Counted from the stretch's first letter, positions 1-9,613 are shown. The stretch: 64,000 nucleotides of DNA from Bacteroides sp. 51 (GCF_010500965.1 NZ_QVMI01000001.1:246442-310441), one strand, 5' to 3'. Notes: a model not told the origin generated them from the letters alone. Program-made: numbers and translations.

Positions 1-13
1 TCTTTTAATGATT

Positions 14-52
14 ACCACTATATGTTCAGTACTTTAAAACCACTATATGTTC
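14..52. repeat. Short direct repeat
   Basis: The 14-mer ACCACTATATGTTC occurs at 14-27 and again at 39-52, 25 bases apart. The rest of 1-257 shows no reading frame; it holds this repeat and a minus-strand promoter-like motif. Confidence 0.5.
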
Positions 53-90
53 TCAGTATGATCGGATACTGTTTTATCGTTCCGACAATG

Positions 91-98
91 CAAACTTA
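91..98 (-). promoter_or_regulatory. Putative -7 promoter element for a gene left of the window
   Basis: CAAACTTA on the plus strand is TAAGTTTG on the minus strand, a match to the Bacteroidetes -7 consensus TAnnTTTG. It points leftward, so a minus-strand gene probably begins just outside the window. Confidence 0.4.
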
Positions 99-257
99 CA
101 ACCAATTTCAAAGAGAGATGGGACAAGAATCGTCACAGATTAGGGGGTAAACTGACTTCGGATAGTTTTCAGGTGGTTTTGACCTGTTTTCTGATAGATT
201 TTGGGTGGTAAAAAAGCAAATTAAATATTTTCGGAGATCATCTCACAAAGATAACAT

Positions 258-1310
258 TTAACAGATAATACCACCCCCCAGAACCAGTCCGTTTTTATAA
301 AATGCCGCTGCCTGCCCGGGAGCAATGGCTGTGAGGGGTTCATATAAAGAAACGTGTAGAGTTCCATCGGGTAATTTAGTCACCATGCAACGGTTTTCCT
401 GTTTCCGGTAGCGTATCTTAACGATAATATCGTCCTGGTTCAACAGTTGAGTTTCATCAATGATATTCCAGTTCTTGAGCACCATTTCGTTTTTCTCTAA
501 CGAACGAAGGGGAGCAAGGGTGACTTCATTCCGTATGGGGTCAATCTCCTTCACAAAAACCGGACGGTTGAGATGAATGCCCAGTCCGCGGCGCTGGCCG
601 ACGGTATAAAAAGGATAACCTTCATTCCAGGCTATAAATTTGCCGTCTTCGTCCGTAAAGCGTCCACGTTTCAGTAAACCGACATCTACATGGTTGCGCA
701 AGAAGGTATGATAATCGAAAGGACAGAAACAAACGCCGATGCTATCTTTCTTTGTAGAAGCTTTTTGGAAGCCGCGTTCAGCGGCCAGTGCGCGGGCGTC
801 GGTTTTGGTAATCGCACCCATAGGTAATACCATTCGTTGAAGGATGGGTTGCGAGAGTCCCCATAAAAAGAAGGATTGGTCTTTCTCCGGGTCTATGGCT
901 TGCCGGATATAGTAAGACCCATTCGATAGCTCTTTGCGGACGTAATGTCCGGTAGATATATAATGAATGCCACGTTCATCGGCAAGCCGGGCGAGCAGAG
1001 GCCACTTCAGGTAGTTGTTGCATAAGACACAAGGCACAGGGGTACGGCCTGCCATATATTCATCTATAAAATAGTCTATAATATGTTGTTTGAAGACTTC
1101 ACGGGCATCGTATGTAATATGTTCAATGCCCAAACGGGAGGCTAACTCGCGGGCATCTTCCAGATATTCCGTAGAGCCGTTCACTTCATAAAAACGGAAG
1201 GTGACTCCAACTACTTCATAACCAGAATCCTGGAGCAACATGGCAGCGACAGAACTATCGGTTCCGCCACTCATGCCTAAAAGTATACGCTTCTTTTCCG
1301 TGCAACTCAT
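258..1310 (-). CDS. mnmA: tRNA 2-thiouridine(34) synthase MnmA
   Basis: A cytoplasmic tRNA thiolase that adds sulfur to uridine 34 of the Lys, Glu and Gln tRNAs, using ATP and persulfide sulfur. The 350 residues match the usual family length. The N-terminal PP-loop reads [12 protein letters not shown] (residues 12-23), with Thr where most members have Val. The first catalytic Cys region is [11 protein letters not shown] (about residues 93-103) and the second is [13 protein letters not shown] (about 193-205). The C-terminal half carries the beta-barrel segment [12 protein letters not shown]. The start is the only Met ahead of the PP-loop that fits the fold. A -7 motif ends only 4 bases before the ATG, so the mRNA may be leaderless. 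It diverges from the SNF2 gene. mnmG, another wobble-uridine gene, lies 26 kb away. Confidence 0.95.
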   Translation of the reverse strand: MSCTEKKRILLGMSGGTDSSVAAMLLQDSGYEVVGVTFRFYEVNGSTEYLEDARELASRLGIEHITYDAREVFKQHIIDYFIDEYMAGRTPVPCVLCNNYLKWPLLARLADERGIHYISTGHYVRKELSNGSYYIRQAIDPEKDQSFFLWGLSQPILQRMVLPMGAITKTDARALAAERGFQKASTKKDSIGVCFCPFDYHTFLRNHVDVGLLKRGRFTDEDGKFIAWNEGYPFYTVGQRRGLGIHLNRPVFVKEIDPIRNEVTLAPLRSLEKNEMVLKNWNIIDETQLLNQDDIIVKIRYRKQENRCMVTKLPDGTLHVSLYEPLTAIAPGQAAAFYKNGLVLGGGIIC

Positions 1311-1314
1311 AGCG

Positions 1315-1322
1315 CAAATTTA
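1315..1322 (-). promoter_or_regulatory. -7 promoter element of mnmA
   Basis: Minus-strand TAAATTTG matches TAnnTTTG. It lies 5 bases from the mnmA start codon, leaving almost no room for a 5' untranslated region. It sits back to back with the plus-strand element at 1335-1342. Confidence 0.5.
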
Positions 1323-1334
1323 CATAAATTCTCG

Positions 1335-1342
1335 TACCTTTG
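1335..1342 (+). promoter_or_regulatory. -7 promoter element of the SNF2 gene
   Basis: TACCTTTG matches TAnnTTTG and lies 19 bases before the ATG at 1361. Confidence 0.55.
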
Positions 1343-1360
1343 CTCCTTAAAGCCTAAATT

Positions 1361-2782
1361 ATGAAAAGAGCTAAAGCAGCAGTTAAGGTTATTATTACAC
1401 TCACACAACACCCTTCATTGGGTCCGTTGTTCATTCCATATACCGTAGAGGATATGCCCGACGGAACCATACAAATTATGGAGCCCGGAGGACATTTACC
1501 TCCTTCTACCCTCGCCAAACTAACAGATGTTGAGCGCCAGGCCATAGATATTGCATCTAAATATTCCGAAAGAAACCTGATGAAGGTTTTCTCCAAAGAG
1601 ACTGTTATCCCGGTATTTCTTAAGAAGCTGACAGAAGAACATTTCAAGAAGGTAGTCCGCCCGTATATAGACAAGAAGCTGGTGGAAATGCTCGAGCTGA
1701 TACGCACCGGGGAACTTCCTTTTTATCAGAATGAGAAGGGAAACAAGATTTTGTATGCCCACAGTATGATAGATGTTTCTCCCGATTATACGGATGTACA
1801 GTTCGACTTTGAGTCCGATAATAAGAGCTTTCATTATTCACTGCAATGCTCGCGGGGTGGCAAGCTTATTTCTTTATTAGAGAAGAAGCCGGTTGTTGTA
1901 CTTACGGCATCGCCTGCAACCATGTTGTTGGGAAATGAATTGCATATATTCCAGGATATCAGTTCTATGCGTATCTTACCTTTTACGAATAAGACGAAGG
2001 TTAGTGTCAATGCATCGGAAACGGATAAGTATCTGGAAAAGATTGTGCTTCCGGTTCTGCGCCATCATAATGTCACCTTTTCCGGACTGAGGATCGTTGA
2101 AGAGAAAAGGACTTGTGAACCGATACTTTCCGTAGAGGAGAATGTATACGACACCACGGTGTTAAAACTGACGTTCCATTATGAAGACGAGGCATTCTAT
2201 CCGGGATCAAAGAAGGCGGATAAGTCGGCGAAGATGCACCAGGACGAAGATGGAAGGGCTTCCATTCGTTATTTCCACAGGGATACGGATAAGGAAAGTC
2301 TTCTTGTGGGGTTACTTAAAAACGCACACTTGACACTGGTGGGTGATAGTCATTTTAAACTCCGCGAAGATGCTCCCGAAAAGGATATGGTAGACTGGAT
2401 CGCAGTCAACCGGGCGATGCTGATCGAACACTTCCGGCTACTCAGTAGTAACAATGATGCCGACTACTGTCTGGATGAAATCCATATGGAGCAGGAAGTC
2501 ACCGAAGAGCGTGACTGGTTTGAGCTACATATGACAGTCGCAATTGGAGAATTCCGCATCCCGTTTATCCGGTTCCGCAAAAATATACTTGCCGGAAAGA
2601 GAGAGTATATCTTACCCGACGGAAGGGTGACGCTACTACCCGAGGAGTGGTTCAGTAAGTACACCAATCTACTGGAACATAGTGAAGAGAATAAAACGGG
2701 TGACGAGAATCTGCGCATCAAACACACCTTCGTTGGTTTGGTTGAGTCTGCTTTAAGCAACGACCCCGAAAAAAAAAAATAA
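1361..2782 (+). CDS. SNF2-family helicase, N-terminal part (frame broken by a poly-A tract)
   Basis: This 473-residue frame has no enzyme motifs of its own. It resembles the N-terminal extension of the roughly 1000-residue SNF2-type helicases of Bacteroidetes. It ends at a TAA immediately after 11 consecutive A (2769-2779). In the -1 frame the reading continues without a stop from the A tract as K-I-N-Y-Q-A-K-A-Y-I-E-P-P-Q-K and runs straight into the helicase ATPase frame. The two frames are therefore one gene that is either frameshifted, corrected by polymerase slippage on the A tract, or mis-sequenced by one base. Transcription probably starts from the motif at 1335. What the N-terminal region does is not known. 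Confidence 0.8.
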   Translation: MKRAKAAVKVIITLTQHPSLGPLFIPYTVEDMPDGTIQIMEPGGHLPPSTLAKLTDVERQAIDIASKYSERNLMKVFSKETVIPVFLKKLTEEHFKKVVRPYIDKKLVEMLELIRTGELPFYQNEKGNKILYAHSMIDVSPDYTDVQFDFESDNKSFHYSLQCSRGGKLISLLEKKPVVVLTASPATMLLGNELHIFQDISSMRILPFTNKTKVSVNASETDKYLEKIVLPVLRHHNVTFSGLRIVEEKRTCEPILSVEENVYDTTVLKLTFHYEDEAFYPGSKKADKSAKMHQDEDGRASIRYFHRDTDKESLLVGLLKNAHLTLVGDSHFKLREDAPEKDMVDWIAVNRAMLIEHFRLLSSNNDADYCLDEIHMEQEVTEERDWFELHMTVAIGEFRIPFIRFRKNILAGKREYILPDGRVTLLPEEWFSKYTNLLEHSEENKTGDENLRIKHTFVGLVESALSNDPEKKK

Positions 2783-2820
2783 ACTACCAAGCTAAAGCGT
2801 ACATAGAGCCTCCTCAGAAG

Positions 2821-4410
2821 TTGAAGGCCAAGCTCCGTAACTATCAGGAGGAGGGTTTCAACTGGATGGTTCACCTAAGCAAACATGGCTTTGGAGGCTG
2901 CCTGGCCGACGACATGGGGCTAGGTAAAACACTCCAAACCCTAACATTACTCCAATACATCTACGGCAGCGAGCCGCTGCACCCAGGTTTCCATGCGGAC
3001 AGCGAGCCGCCATTACTTGGCACCGGCGCCTCGCCGGACCCTTTGGAGGGGGCAGGAGGAGAAGATATGATACAACCTCATGGTCAACTATCTCTTTTCG
3101 ATGAACTTACGGAAGCGAATACGCTCCCTATTCAGGCAAAGTCGTCCGGTAGCAGCACACCGGAGACGCCTCGCAAGCCGGCATCACTTATTGTTATGCC
3201 TACCTCACTGCTTCACAACTGGCGGAAGGAAACGAGCCGGTTCACTACACTGACGGTTTACGAGTTTACCGGACATGGATTATCGGGCAAAGCCAACTTC
3301 AAACCGATATTCGATCGTTATAATTTAATATTGACTAGCTATGGCCTGATGAGGAAGCATATAGCCACACTAGCTCAATACCACTTTGAATATATCGTAT
3401 TGGACGAAAGCCAGCATATCAAAAACAGTGATTCGCAGACGTTTAAGTCGGCCACCATGCTTCGCAGTAACCATAAACTGATATTAACGGGCACGCCGAT
3501 AGAGAACTCACTAAAAGATCTTTGGTCGCAGTTCCATTTTGTACAGCCCGAGCTATTGGGAGCAGAAAACGTATTCCAAAAGCTATTCGGTATCCCCATT
3601 AAGCAAGGCAACGAACGTATAGAAGCGAAGCTGCAACTCCTGATTTCTCCTTTCATTCTGAGGCGGTGTAAAGAAGAAGTTGCCCCCGAACTTCCTCCGC
3701 TGACCGAGGAAATCATCTTCTGTGAAATGGCAGAGTTACAGAAGGAAGCGTATGAAAAAGAAAAGAACAGTCTTCGCAACGTATTGCTTCAACTAAAAAC
3801 AAGTAACGAAAAGGCATCGAATTTTACTGTACTCAATGGAATCAACCATTTGCGGCAACTGGCATGCCATCCGCGAATGGTCGACAAGGATTTTCCAGGT
3901 ACGTCCGGTAAGCTTCAGGAGGTGATTTCCACCTTCGAAACGCTACGAAGTGAAGGCCACAAAGTACTGATCTTCTCTTCATTCGTAAAACACCTGGAAC
4001 TAATAGCCGAAGTCTTTGAAGAACACAACTGGCCATATGCCTTGCTAACCGGAAGGTCTACCAAGCGGGAGGAGGAGATAAAACGCTTCACCGATACGGA
4101 AAAGATACAGGCTTTTCTTATCTCACTTAAAGCGGGAGGTGTGGGGTTGAACCTGACACAAGCGGACTATGTGTTTATCATTGACCCGTGGTGGAATCCG
4201 GCAGCCGAGCTACAGGCCATTAGTCGCGCCCACCGCATCGGGCAGAATAAACAGGTGTTTGCTTATCGTTTTATTACGGAAGGGAGCATCGAGGAAAAGA
4301 TTATTCAGTTGCAGAATGAGAAGAAAGAGCTCTTCGAAACGTTTATTACGGAGAATAATCCGCTGAAGAGTTTGAATGACAGGGAGTGGGCAGGGTTGCT
4401 GGAAGGGTGA
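2821..4410 (+). CDS. SNF2-family DNA/RNA helicase, ATPase part
   Basis: A superfamily 2 DNA-dependent ATPase of the Swi2/Snf2 group, thought to translocate on double-stranded DNA. Seen in order: the LRNYQEEG Q-motif, Walker A DDMGLGKT (residues 30-37), ILTSYGL, the DExx box VLDESQHIKN, TGTPIENS, then the C-terminal lobe with LISLKAGGVGLNL and ISRAHRIGQ. About 70 residues rich in Gly, Pro and Ser are inserted after Walker A, and part of that insert is encoded by a dispersed hairpin repeat (2965-2998). The TTG used here as start is probably internal: the open frame reaches back to the 11-A tract at 2769, so the protein is most likely the C-terminal half of a fusion with the upstream frame. It might be made alone from an internal start. 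Confidence 0.9.
   Translation: MKAKLRNYQEEGFNWMVHLSKHGFGGCLADDMGLGKTLQTLTLLQYIYGSEPLHPGFHADSEPPLLGTGASPDPLEGAGGEDMIQPHGQLSLFDELTEANTLPIQAKSSGSSTPETPRKPASLIVMPTSLLHNWRKETSRFTTLTVYEFTGHGLSGKANFKPIFDRYNLILTSYGLMRKHIATLAQYHFEYIVLDESQHIKNSDSQTFKSATMLRSNHKLILTGTPIENSLKDLWSQFHFVQPELLGAENVFQKLFGIPIKQGNERIEAKLQLLISPFILRRCKEEVAPELPPLTEEIIFCEMAELQKEAYEKEKNSLRNVLLQLKTSNEKASNFTVLNGINHLRQLACHPRMVDKDFPGTSGKLQEVISTFETLRSEGHKVLIFSSFVKHLELIAEVFEEHNWPYALLTGRSTKREEEIKRFTDTEKIQAFLISLKAGGVGLNLTQADYVFIIDPWWNPAAELQAISRAHRIGQNKQVFAYRFITEGSIEEKIIQLQNEKKELFETFITENNPLKSLNDREWAGLLEG
2965..2998 (+). repeat. Hairpin-plus-tail element, copy A (inside the helicase frame)
   Basis: GCAGCG-AGC-CGCTGC forms a 6-bp stem with a 3-nt loop, followed by the family tail ACCCAGGTTTCCATGC. 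It is translated in frame as part of an insertion after Walker A (G-S-E-P-L-H-P-G-F). A second small hairpin, CGGCG-CCT-CGCCG, follows within 60 bases. Confidence 0.75.
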
Positions 4411-4450
4411 GTCATCAGGTTTCCAATCTTCTTCATTACGTTTTCTTATC

Positions 4451-4557
4451 AGAAAAACATCATAAGTTACACGTACTTCTGAAACGCCGATGGATAAGTG
4501 ATTTGGGAAATCGCATATGGCATAAAAAGTCACATGCTAATGTCATAAGTATCATTT
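4451..4557 (+). repeat. Dispersed ~110-bp element, copy 1
   Basis: It begins CATCATAAGTTACACG, has GCCGATGGATAAG near its middle, and ends in AGTCACATGCTAATGTCATA. The same order of blocks occurs in reverse at 10770-10880 and 60399-60510, and more weakly at 22250-22356. The rest of the 318-base gap between the helicase and cysS holds only the cysS promoter. Confidence 0.65.
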
Positions 4558-4677
4558 CAAACAAGATAGTTCACCATTGCTTTAAGATAAAAGCACAAAA
4601 CACCGGAAGAAACACTCAAGATACTATGAGCCAATCAACTTTCCGGTAAGGAAAAACCCTATTACAGATAATTTATG

Positions 4678-4685
4678 TAATTTTG
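4678..4685 (+). promoter_or_regulatory. -7 promoter element of cysS
   Basis: TAATTTTG matches TAnnTTTG and lies 44 bases before the cysS ATG. Confidence 0.5.
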
Positions 4686-4728
4686 CAACATTATGAACTA
4701 AGTCCCGGCGTCTTGGCCGCAAAACATT

Positions 4729-6204
4729 ATGGAACATCAACTGACTATTTACAACACGTTAAGCAGAAAGAAAGAATTATTTGTGCCCTTGCACGCTCCA
4801 CATGTTGGAATGTACGTATGTGGGCCTACTGTATATGGCGATGCGCATTTAGGACATGCACGCCCGGCTATAACTTTCGATATCCTCTTCCGCTATCTCA
4901 CCCACTTGGGATACAAGGTGCGTTATGTACGCAACATTACCGATGTGGGTCATCTGGAACACGATGCCGATGAAGGAGAAGATAAGATCGCCAAGAAAGC
5001 GCGTCTGGAAGAGCTCGAACCGATGGAAGTTGTTCAGTACTACCTGAACCGCTACCGCCATGCTATGGAAGCATTGAATGTGTTGCCTCCAAGCATTGAA
5101 CCGCACGCATCGGGCCACATCATCGAACAAATCAATCTGGTAAAAGAAATCCTTGACCACGGCTATGCATACGAAAGCGAAGGTTCCGTTTACTTCGATG
5201 TTCCCAAATATAACAAGGAGTACCGCTACGGAAAACTTTCCGGACGCAATATAGACGATCTGCTGAGCACCACCCGCGAACTGGATGGTCAAACAGAGAA
5301 ACATAACCCTGCCGACTTCGCTTTATGGAAGAAAGCACAGCCCGAACATATCATGCGTTGGCCTTCTCCCTGGGGAGACGGTTTCCCGGGCTGGCATTGC
5401 GAATGTACTGCTATGGGACGCAAATATCTGGGCGAACATTTCGACATTCATGGTGGTGGCATGGACCTCATCTTCCCACATCACGAATGTGAGATCGCCC
5501 AATCTGTAGCATCGCAAGGCGATGATATGGTGCATTATTGGATGCACAACAATATGATTACCGTGAATGGTACCAAGATGGGAAAATCATTGGGCAACTT
5601 CATTACGTTAGATGAATTCTTCACCGGTTCGCATAAGTTGCTTACGCAGGCGTATACGGCCATGACCATTCGTTTCTTTATTCTACAAGCACACTACCGC
5701 AGCACAGTAGACTTTAGCAACGAAGCACTGCAAGCCTCAGAAAAAGGACTGCAACGCCTTCTGGAAGCTGTGGCCAATCTGGATAAGATAACGCCTTCGT
5801 CAGCATCCGATGTAGACGTGAAAGGCTTAAAAGCAAAATGCTATGAAGCCATCAACGATGATATGAATACACCAATCGTTATTTCGCACTTGTTTGATGG
5901 CGCGAAGATGATCAACAATATCATTGCAGGGAATAATACCATTTCTGCCGAAGACCTGAAAGAACTAAAAGATACATTCCACCTCTTTATGTTCGATATC
6001 CTCGGATTGAAAGAAGAAAAAGGTTCATCGGATGGTCGCGAGGCTGCTTATGGCAAAGTGGTAGATATGCTGCTGGAAGAACGCGTCAAAGCCAAAGCCA
6101 ACAAAGATTGGGCAACCTCGGATAAAATCCGTAATGAGCTGACTGCTCTTGGCTTCGATATCAAAGATACCAAAGACGGTTTTGAATGGAAATTAAACAA
6201 GTGA
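4729..6204 (+). CDS. cysS: Cysteinyl-tRNA synthetase
   Basis: Charges tRNA-Cys with cysteine in the cytoplasm; a class I synthetase. The HIGH-type signature is HLGHARP after [12 protein letters not shown], whose Cys is a zinc ligand. The other zinc-binding region is [11 protein letters not shown] followed by FPHHECE, and the KMSKS loop reads KMGKS. The 491 residues are normal for the family. The ATG at 4729 gives the usual N-terminus (L-T-I-Y-N-T-L). The 3' end overlaps the downstream thioesterase start by 19 bases, so the two are probably co-transcribed. Confidence 0.97.
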   Translation: MEHQLTIYNTLSRKKELFVPLHAPHVGMYVCGPTVYGDAHLGHARPAITFDILFRYLTHLGYKVRYVRNITDVGHLEHDADEGEDKIAKKARLEELEPMEVVQYYLNRYRHAMEALNVLPPSIEPHASGHIIEQINLVKEILDHGYAYESEGSVYFDVPKYNKEYRYGKLSGRNIDDLLSTTRELDGQTEKHNPADFALWKKAQPEHIMRWPSPWGDGFPGWHCECTAMGRKYLGEHFDIHGGGMDLIFPHHECEIAQSVASQGDDMVHYWMHNNMITVNGTKMGKSLGNFITLDEFFTGSHKLLTQAYTAMTIRFFILQAHYRSTVDFSNEALQASEKGLQRLLEAVANLDKITPSSASDVDVKGLKAKCYEAINDDMNTPIVISHLFDGAKMINNIIAGNNTISAEDLKELKDTFHLFMFDILGLKEEKGSSDGREAAYGKVVDMLLEERVKAKANKDWATSDKIRNELTALGFDIKDTKDGFEWKLNK

Positions 6205-6611
6205 CACCACAGGAGTTTTTTAAGATGGATCGCTTCGCAACCGAAGCGGGCATTGAGCTAATAGAAATAAAAAAAGGGTATGGAAAGGCCCAACTCATCA
6301 TTGGGCCTCAACATTTAAATGCTGGTAATACCACGCAAGGCGGAGCCATATTCACACTGGCCGATCTTGCCCTTGCTGCGGCCGCCAATTCGCACGGAAC
6401 ATTAGCATTATCGTTAACTTCCAATATCACTTTCCTACGTGGTAGTGGTCCTGGCGATACGCTCACAGCAGAAGCCCGCGAGCGGTATACAGGCAGACGG
6501 ACAGGGCATTATCAGGTAGATGTAACGAACCAACATGGCGACTTGATTGCAACATTCGAGGCCAGCGTCTTTCGAAAAGATAATGAACTGCCTTTTACGA
6601 TTGAGGATTAG
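6186..6611 (+). CDS. PaaI-type hotdog-fold thioesterase
   Basis: A 141-residue single hotdog-domain protein that probably hydrolyses an acyl-CoA or aryl-CoA thioester; the substrate cannot be read from sequence. The motif [19 protein letters not shown] corresponds to the N-x-x-G-x-x-H-G-G helix of PaaI-like enzymes, with Gln where His is common. [17 protein letters not shown] is the second strand region. The ATG at 6186 overlaps the end of cysS; an alternative in-frame ATG at 6225 sits behind AGGAG and would give a 128-residue protein. Acyl-CoA binding proteins of other types share the fold. Confidence 0.85.
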   Translation: MEIKQVTPQEFFKMDRFATEAGIELIEIKKGYGKAQLIIGPQHLNAGNTTQGGAIFTLADLALAAAANSHGTLALSLTSNITFLRGSGPGDTLTAEARERYTGRRTGHYQVDVTNQHGDLIATFEASVFRKDNELPFTIED

Positions 6612-6731
6612 TTTTTTTTATCATTCTTCTTATTCGTTCCTGCACAAGTCTCGCTCACAGCCCCTTTTCGTCAATATAATGCGTTAAAACCATCCATGCC
6701 TTCCGGGTTGCAGATAAGGAGTTTGCCTCCT

Positions 6732-8693
6732 TTATCTTAAGCCCATATTCTGATTATAGTTCTGGTTATTCTGGCTCCTGTTTTGATTCCGGTTTCGTTC
6801 CGCATTCCGGTTTTGTTCACGTTTCTTTTTATCCTCATCCGGTTTCTGTTTCTTCATTTCATCCAGTTTTTGTTTATCCAGAGGTCTTGAAGTTACATTC
6901 CAGTCTTGTTCAAGTTGCCAGAGAGCCTTTAAATCAACAATTTGGGGATAATAATATACCATTTCGGGTTGTAATCCTTCTTCATAATTACCGGTATCCC
7001 AGACACCGTTTCCATTGGTATCGTTTATCAGGCGGGCACTGTACTTACCGGGAGCAAGGAAATGGAAATCTGCTTTGCCATCAACAACGGGAACTGTACG
7101 TATGACTTTATCCTGGGGGTCTAGCAATTCTACAAAAGCAATAGAATCTTGTCCGCTGAGATTGAAGTAGATCTCTCCGTAATCATCTAAAGAGCGGACT
7201 TTGAACTTTTGTTCCATTTTGTCGGTATGCAAACCGTATAGTCCATAGAATGTTGCAGAGTCGGCCCTAAACGAATATTCGGCCGATGGTTCCCAGTTGG
7301 CATAGAGGTTGAACTTCCTGAATTCCAACGAGTCTTGTTCAAAATCAAAAGGAACATCCTGCCACAAAGTGTCGACCTTCATTTGCAGGTGGATTGAATC
7401 GGGTTCATACTCCATCATGGGTTCGTCGAACACCATACTGATATAACCGTAAACGTCCATAGACGAAGGTATTTGTGGAGCCACCTTCAGGAATTGGGTT
7501 GGTTCCGGTTCGTCTTCTTTACCTTTTTTCTTCTTCTTTTCGTCTTCACGCTCGCGGTTCGCACCTCCCCTGGCCTTTCTTACAGATAGCTTGAGTGTAT
7601 CTGTTCGTGGAACAAGTTGTTTTAACGTGTCTGTATATAGATATTCCAAACTTAGTTTAAGTGTATCTTGCTGGTAAAGTAAAGAATCTCTCACCCAATA
7701 ATGAATGGTGTCATTACCACGCGATTTTTCAATTACAAAAGCATCTTGCTCATCGAAGTTCAAGCCTTTAAGGGTGGGAAGGGTATCGGCTTTTTCGGCA
7801 AAGTAAAGGGAAATCTTTTGTGCCGTCAAACGCTCACCCCTGATGAGGTATTGCGAATAGTTGGTTTCTTTAAAAGAACGGAGCATCAGATCATCGGGTA
7901 AGTAATGGGTGTATGAACGCTCAATGATGGTATCGACAGTCAATGAGTCTTTCCACGTGGTATCCTGACGAATACGCTCTTCGAAACGGGGGATGATTAA
8001 TGAATCGTAAAAAGCAATGGCTTCGCTTTTCTGTGTGAAAGCATAGTTCTGGTCGGCATCCATCAATGCGAATACGCGATAGGTGCCAGGGGCAATACCG
8101 CGGATGTTAAAACGTCCACGGGCATCGGTACGGGATACGCGTTCAAGGGGTAGCTTGGTAAATGCGGAATCTTCGAGATTGGAATGCAATCCTACGAGCA
8201 TGCCTTTCACCGGTTCGAGATTGGAAGCCTCGAGCAGGACACCTGCCACGCACATGGTATCGATGCGGTCGCCTGTAGAAAAAGTAAATGTAAAGTCGCC
8301 CAGCGGATTGCCTTCGTTATTATCAACGATGGCGTCGGAGAAATCGACTGTGTAAGTTACATCGAGCTTTAGGGTATCCAGCAGGTTAATGGCGATTCTT
8401 TTTCCATTTGTCTTGATCTCAGGTTGCATGACCTGAGGGGGAGAGATAACCACTTTTTCGTTGGGCTTTTCTAATTTGATGTATTCATCAAACTCGAGCA
8501 CAATACGCGTTCGGGTAATATTCAGACCACCTGCCTGGGGGGTACTACCAATAAAACGGGGAGGTGTTTCATCATACGCTCCACCATCGGGACGGCCAAT
8601 ACTGGCACAAGAATATAACACGCCGATTACAATGGCTGCACCCAGCAAGCCCTTGAAATATTGCTTTACTATATTATTTCTCCATTTTAACAT
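6732..8693 (-). CDS. Ig-like domain lipoprotein (SbsA/Big_5 type)
   Basis: A 653-residue surface lipoprotein. The N-terminal helix ends in the lipobox VLYSC (Cys about residue 29), so it should be lipid-anchored. Next come a Big_5/SbsA-type Ig domain (P-P-R-F-I-G-S-T-P onward, with FDEYIKL and TFTFSTGDR), a carboxypeptidase-regulatory-like beta fold (GRFNIRGIAPGTYRVFAL), another Ig-like segment after a charged linker (E-K-K-K-K-K-G-K-E-D), and a C-terminal tail rich in Asn, Gln and Arg. No catalytic site is visible. A -7 motif lies directly before the start codon. The 120 bases downstream hold no other gene. Its role is unknown; proteins of this type are common in Bacteroidetes. Confidence 0.85.
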   Translation of the reverse strand: MLKWRNNIVKQYFKGLLGAAIVIGVLYSCASIGRPDGGAYDETPPRFIGSTPQAGGLNITRTRIVLEFDEYIKLEKPNEKVVISPPQVMQPEIKTNGKRIAINLLDTLKLDVTYTVDFSDAIVDNNEGNPLGDFTFTFSTGDRIDTMCVAGVLLEASNLEPVKGMLVGLHSNLEDSAFTKLPLERVSRTDARGRFNIRGIAPGTYRVFALMDADQNYAFTQKSEAIAFYDSLIIPRFEERIRQDTTWKDSLTVDTIIERSYTHYLPDDLMLRSFKETNYSQYLIRGERLTAQKISLYFAEKADTLPTLKGLNFDEQDAFVIEKSRGNDTIHYWVRDSLLYQQDTLKLSLEYLYTDTLKQLVPRTDTLKLSVRKARGGANREREDEKKKKKGKEDEPEPTQFLKVAPQIPSSMDVYGYISMVFDEPMMEYEPDSIHLQMKVDTLWQDVPFDFEQDSLEFRKFNLYANWEPSAEYSFRADSATFYGLYGLHTDKMEQKFKVRSLDDYGEIYFNLSGQDSIAFVELLDPQDKVIRTVPVVDGKADFHFLAPGKYSARLINDTNGNGVWDTGNYEEGLQPEMVYYYPQIVDLKALWQLEQDWNVTSRPLDKQKLDEMKKQKPDEDKKKREQNRNAERNRNQNRSQNNQNYNQNMGLR

Positions 8694-8697
8694 GGTG

Positions 8698-8705
8698 CAA
8701 AAATA
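8698..8705 (-). promoter_or_regulatory. -7 promoter element of the Ig-like lipoprotein gene
   Basis: Minus-strand TATTTTTG matches TAnnTTTG and ends 4 bases before the ATG at 8693, implying a leaderless or nearly leaderless transcript. Confidence 0.45.
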
Positions 8706-8758
8706 AGCGTTATTTGGAAGATAACGCTATAATTTACATTTATTTAGATGGTGAATCC

Positions 8759-8785
8759 TGTAGGGGCGGTTCGTGAACCGCCCAC
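8759..8785. repeat. GGGCGGTTCGCGAACCGCCC-type palindrome, copy 1
   Basis: The palindrome appears here as GGGCGGTTCGTGAACCGCCC with TGTAG on the left and ACA on the right. It lies between two minus-strand genes, just downstream of the CBM9-like gene, where it could act as an RNA hairpin. Confidence 0.7.
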
Positions 8786-8802
8786 AGCAAAGCTAAAACT
8801 GC

Positions 8803-9537
8803 TTATTCGAACAGTAACGTTCCGAAATATTCCGGTAGATGGAAGTTCGGCTTCTTTGCCGTAATAGGGTTCCAGGAAAGGAAATGCGGGGTAGCAAGTT
8901 CATCACCACACTTATAGAAGTTTGCCCGGATAGTTTTTCCTTGCAACGAGGAGATATCATGTTTATAAAAAGCAGTAAATGGAATAACCAATGCCACTTC
9001 CCACTCGTCTACGTCTGTACGTTCTTCGAATGGGGTACGTCCGAGGCTAGCCCAGCGGTCAATCTGGTTCATTACCGAAGGAGTGGCACGGTCACGATCG
9101 CCGGGTTTGCCGCCACCCTGTAAAATGGTGCCCACACAATTGCATTCAAAATTATAATAAACCTCATCGCCAGCGGGACTGATAAAGAATTCCACACACG
9201 AATCTGTGTAAACCGGATCATCGTCTTTTCCATAATGTCCGCGCACACTTTTTTCTTTCACTTTATAATGCACAAGAATGGCATTATCCGTATAGGCTAT
9301 ACGGAAAGAAACTTCGGGGCGATAAGGATAGGTATCCCAATTCACAACATCAATGACCTGGAATGTTACATTCTCTTTGTCCATTAACACAGGTACAGTA
9401 CTGGCTTCTACAGTGCCGGCACTGATTTTTTTTACTTTTAATTCTTTCATTTGAGTTGGATTTTCACCGGCCAGGGAAGATATACTGCCGCAGAAAAGGG
9501 CAAGGATAAACAAGCCGGTTTTAGTTAAGTTATTCAT
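8803..9537 (-). CDS. Secreted carbohydrate-binding family 9-like protein
   Basis: A 244-residue exported protein. The N-terminal signal peptide N-L-T-K-T-G-L-F-I-L-A-L-F is probably cleaved after SSLAG. The body resembles the CBM9-like beta-sandwich (FRIAYTDNAILVHYKVKE, TDSCVEFFISP, YYNFECN, WEVALVIPFTAF, and the closing S-W-N-P-I followed by F-H-L-P-E-Y-F-G), which binds sugars in xylanases but also occurs alone in Bacteroidetes. I chose the ATG at 9537 over a TTG five codons upstream, because it puts the signal peptide at the N-terminus and sits behind a -7 motif (TAATTTTG, minus strand, 9564-9571). The ligand is unknown. Confidence 0.85.
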   Translation of the reverse strand: MNNLTKTGLFILALFCGSISSLAGENPTQMKELKVKKISAGTVEASTVPVLMDKENVTFQVIDVVNWDTYPYRPEVSFRIAYTDNAILVHYKVKEKSVRGHYGKDDDPVYTDSCVEFFISPAGDEVYYNFECNCVGTILQGGGKPGDRDRATPSVMNQIDRWASLGRTPFEERTDVDEWEVALVIPFTAFYKHDISSLQGKTIRANFYKCGDELATPHFLSWNPITAKKPNFHLPEYFGTLLFE

Positions 9538-9613
9538 AAATGGGGGTATCAAGGTTATATGTGCAAAATTAAGAGTTTATTTGAAACAAACGGTATCATT
9601 CTCAATAAAATCA

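Noticed and set aside
4411-4440. A possible eighth hairpin-plus-tail element after the helicase stop (CATCAGGTTTCCAATC)
   Set aside because: The tail-like sequence has no hairpin before it, so it cannot be placed in the family.
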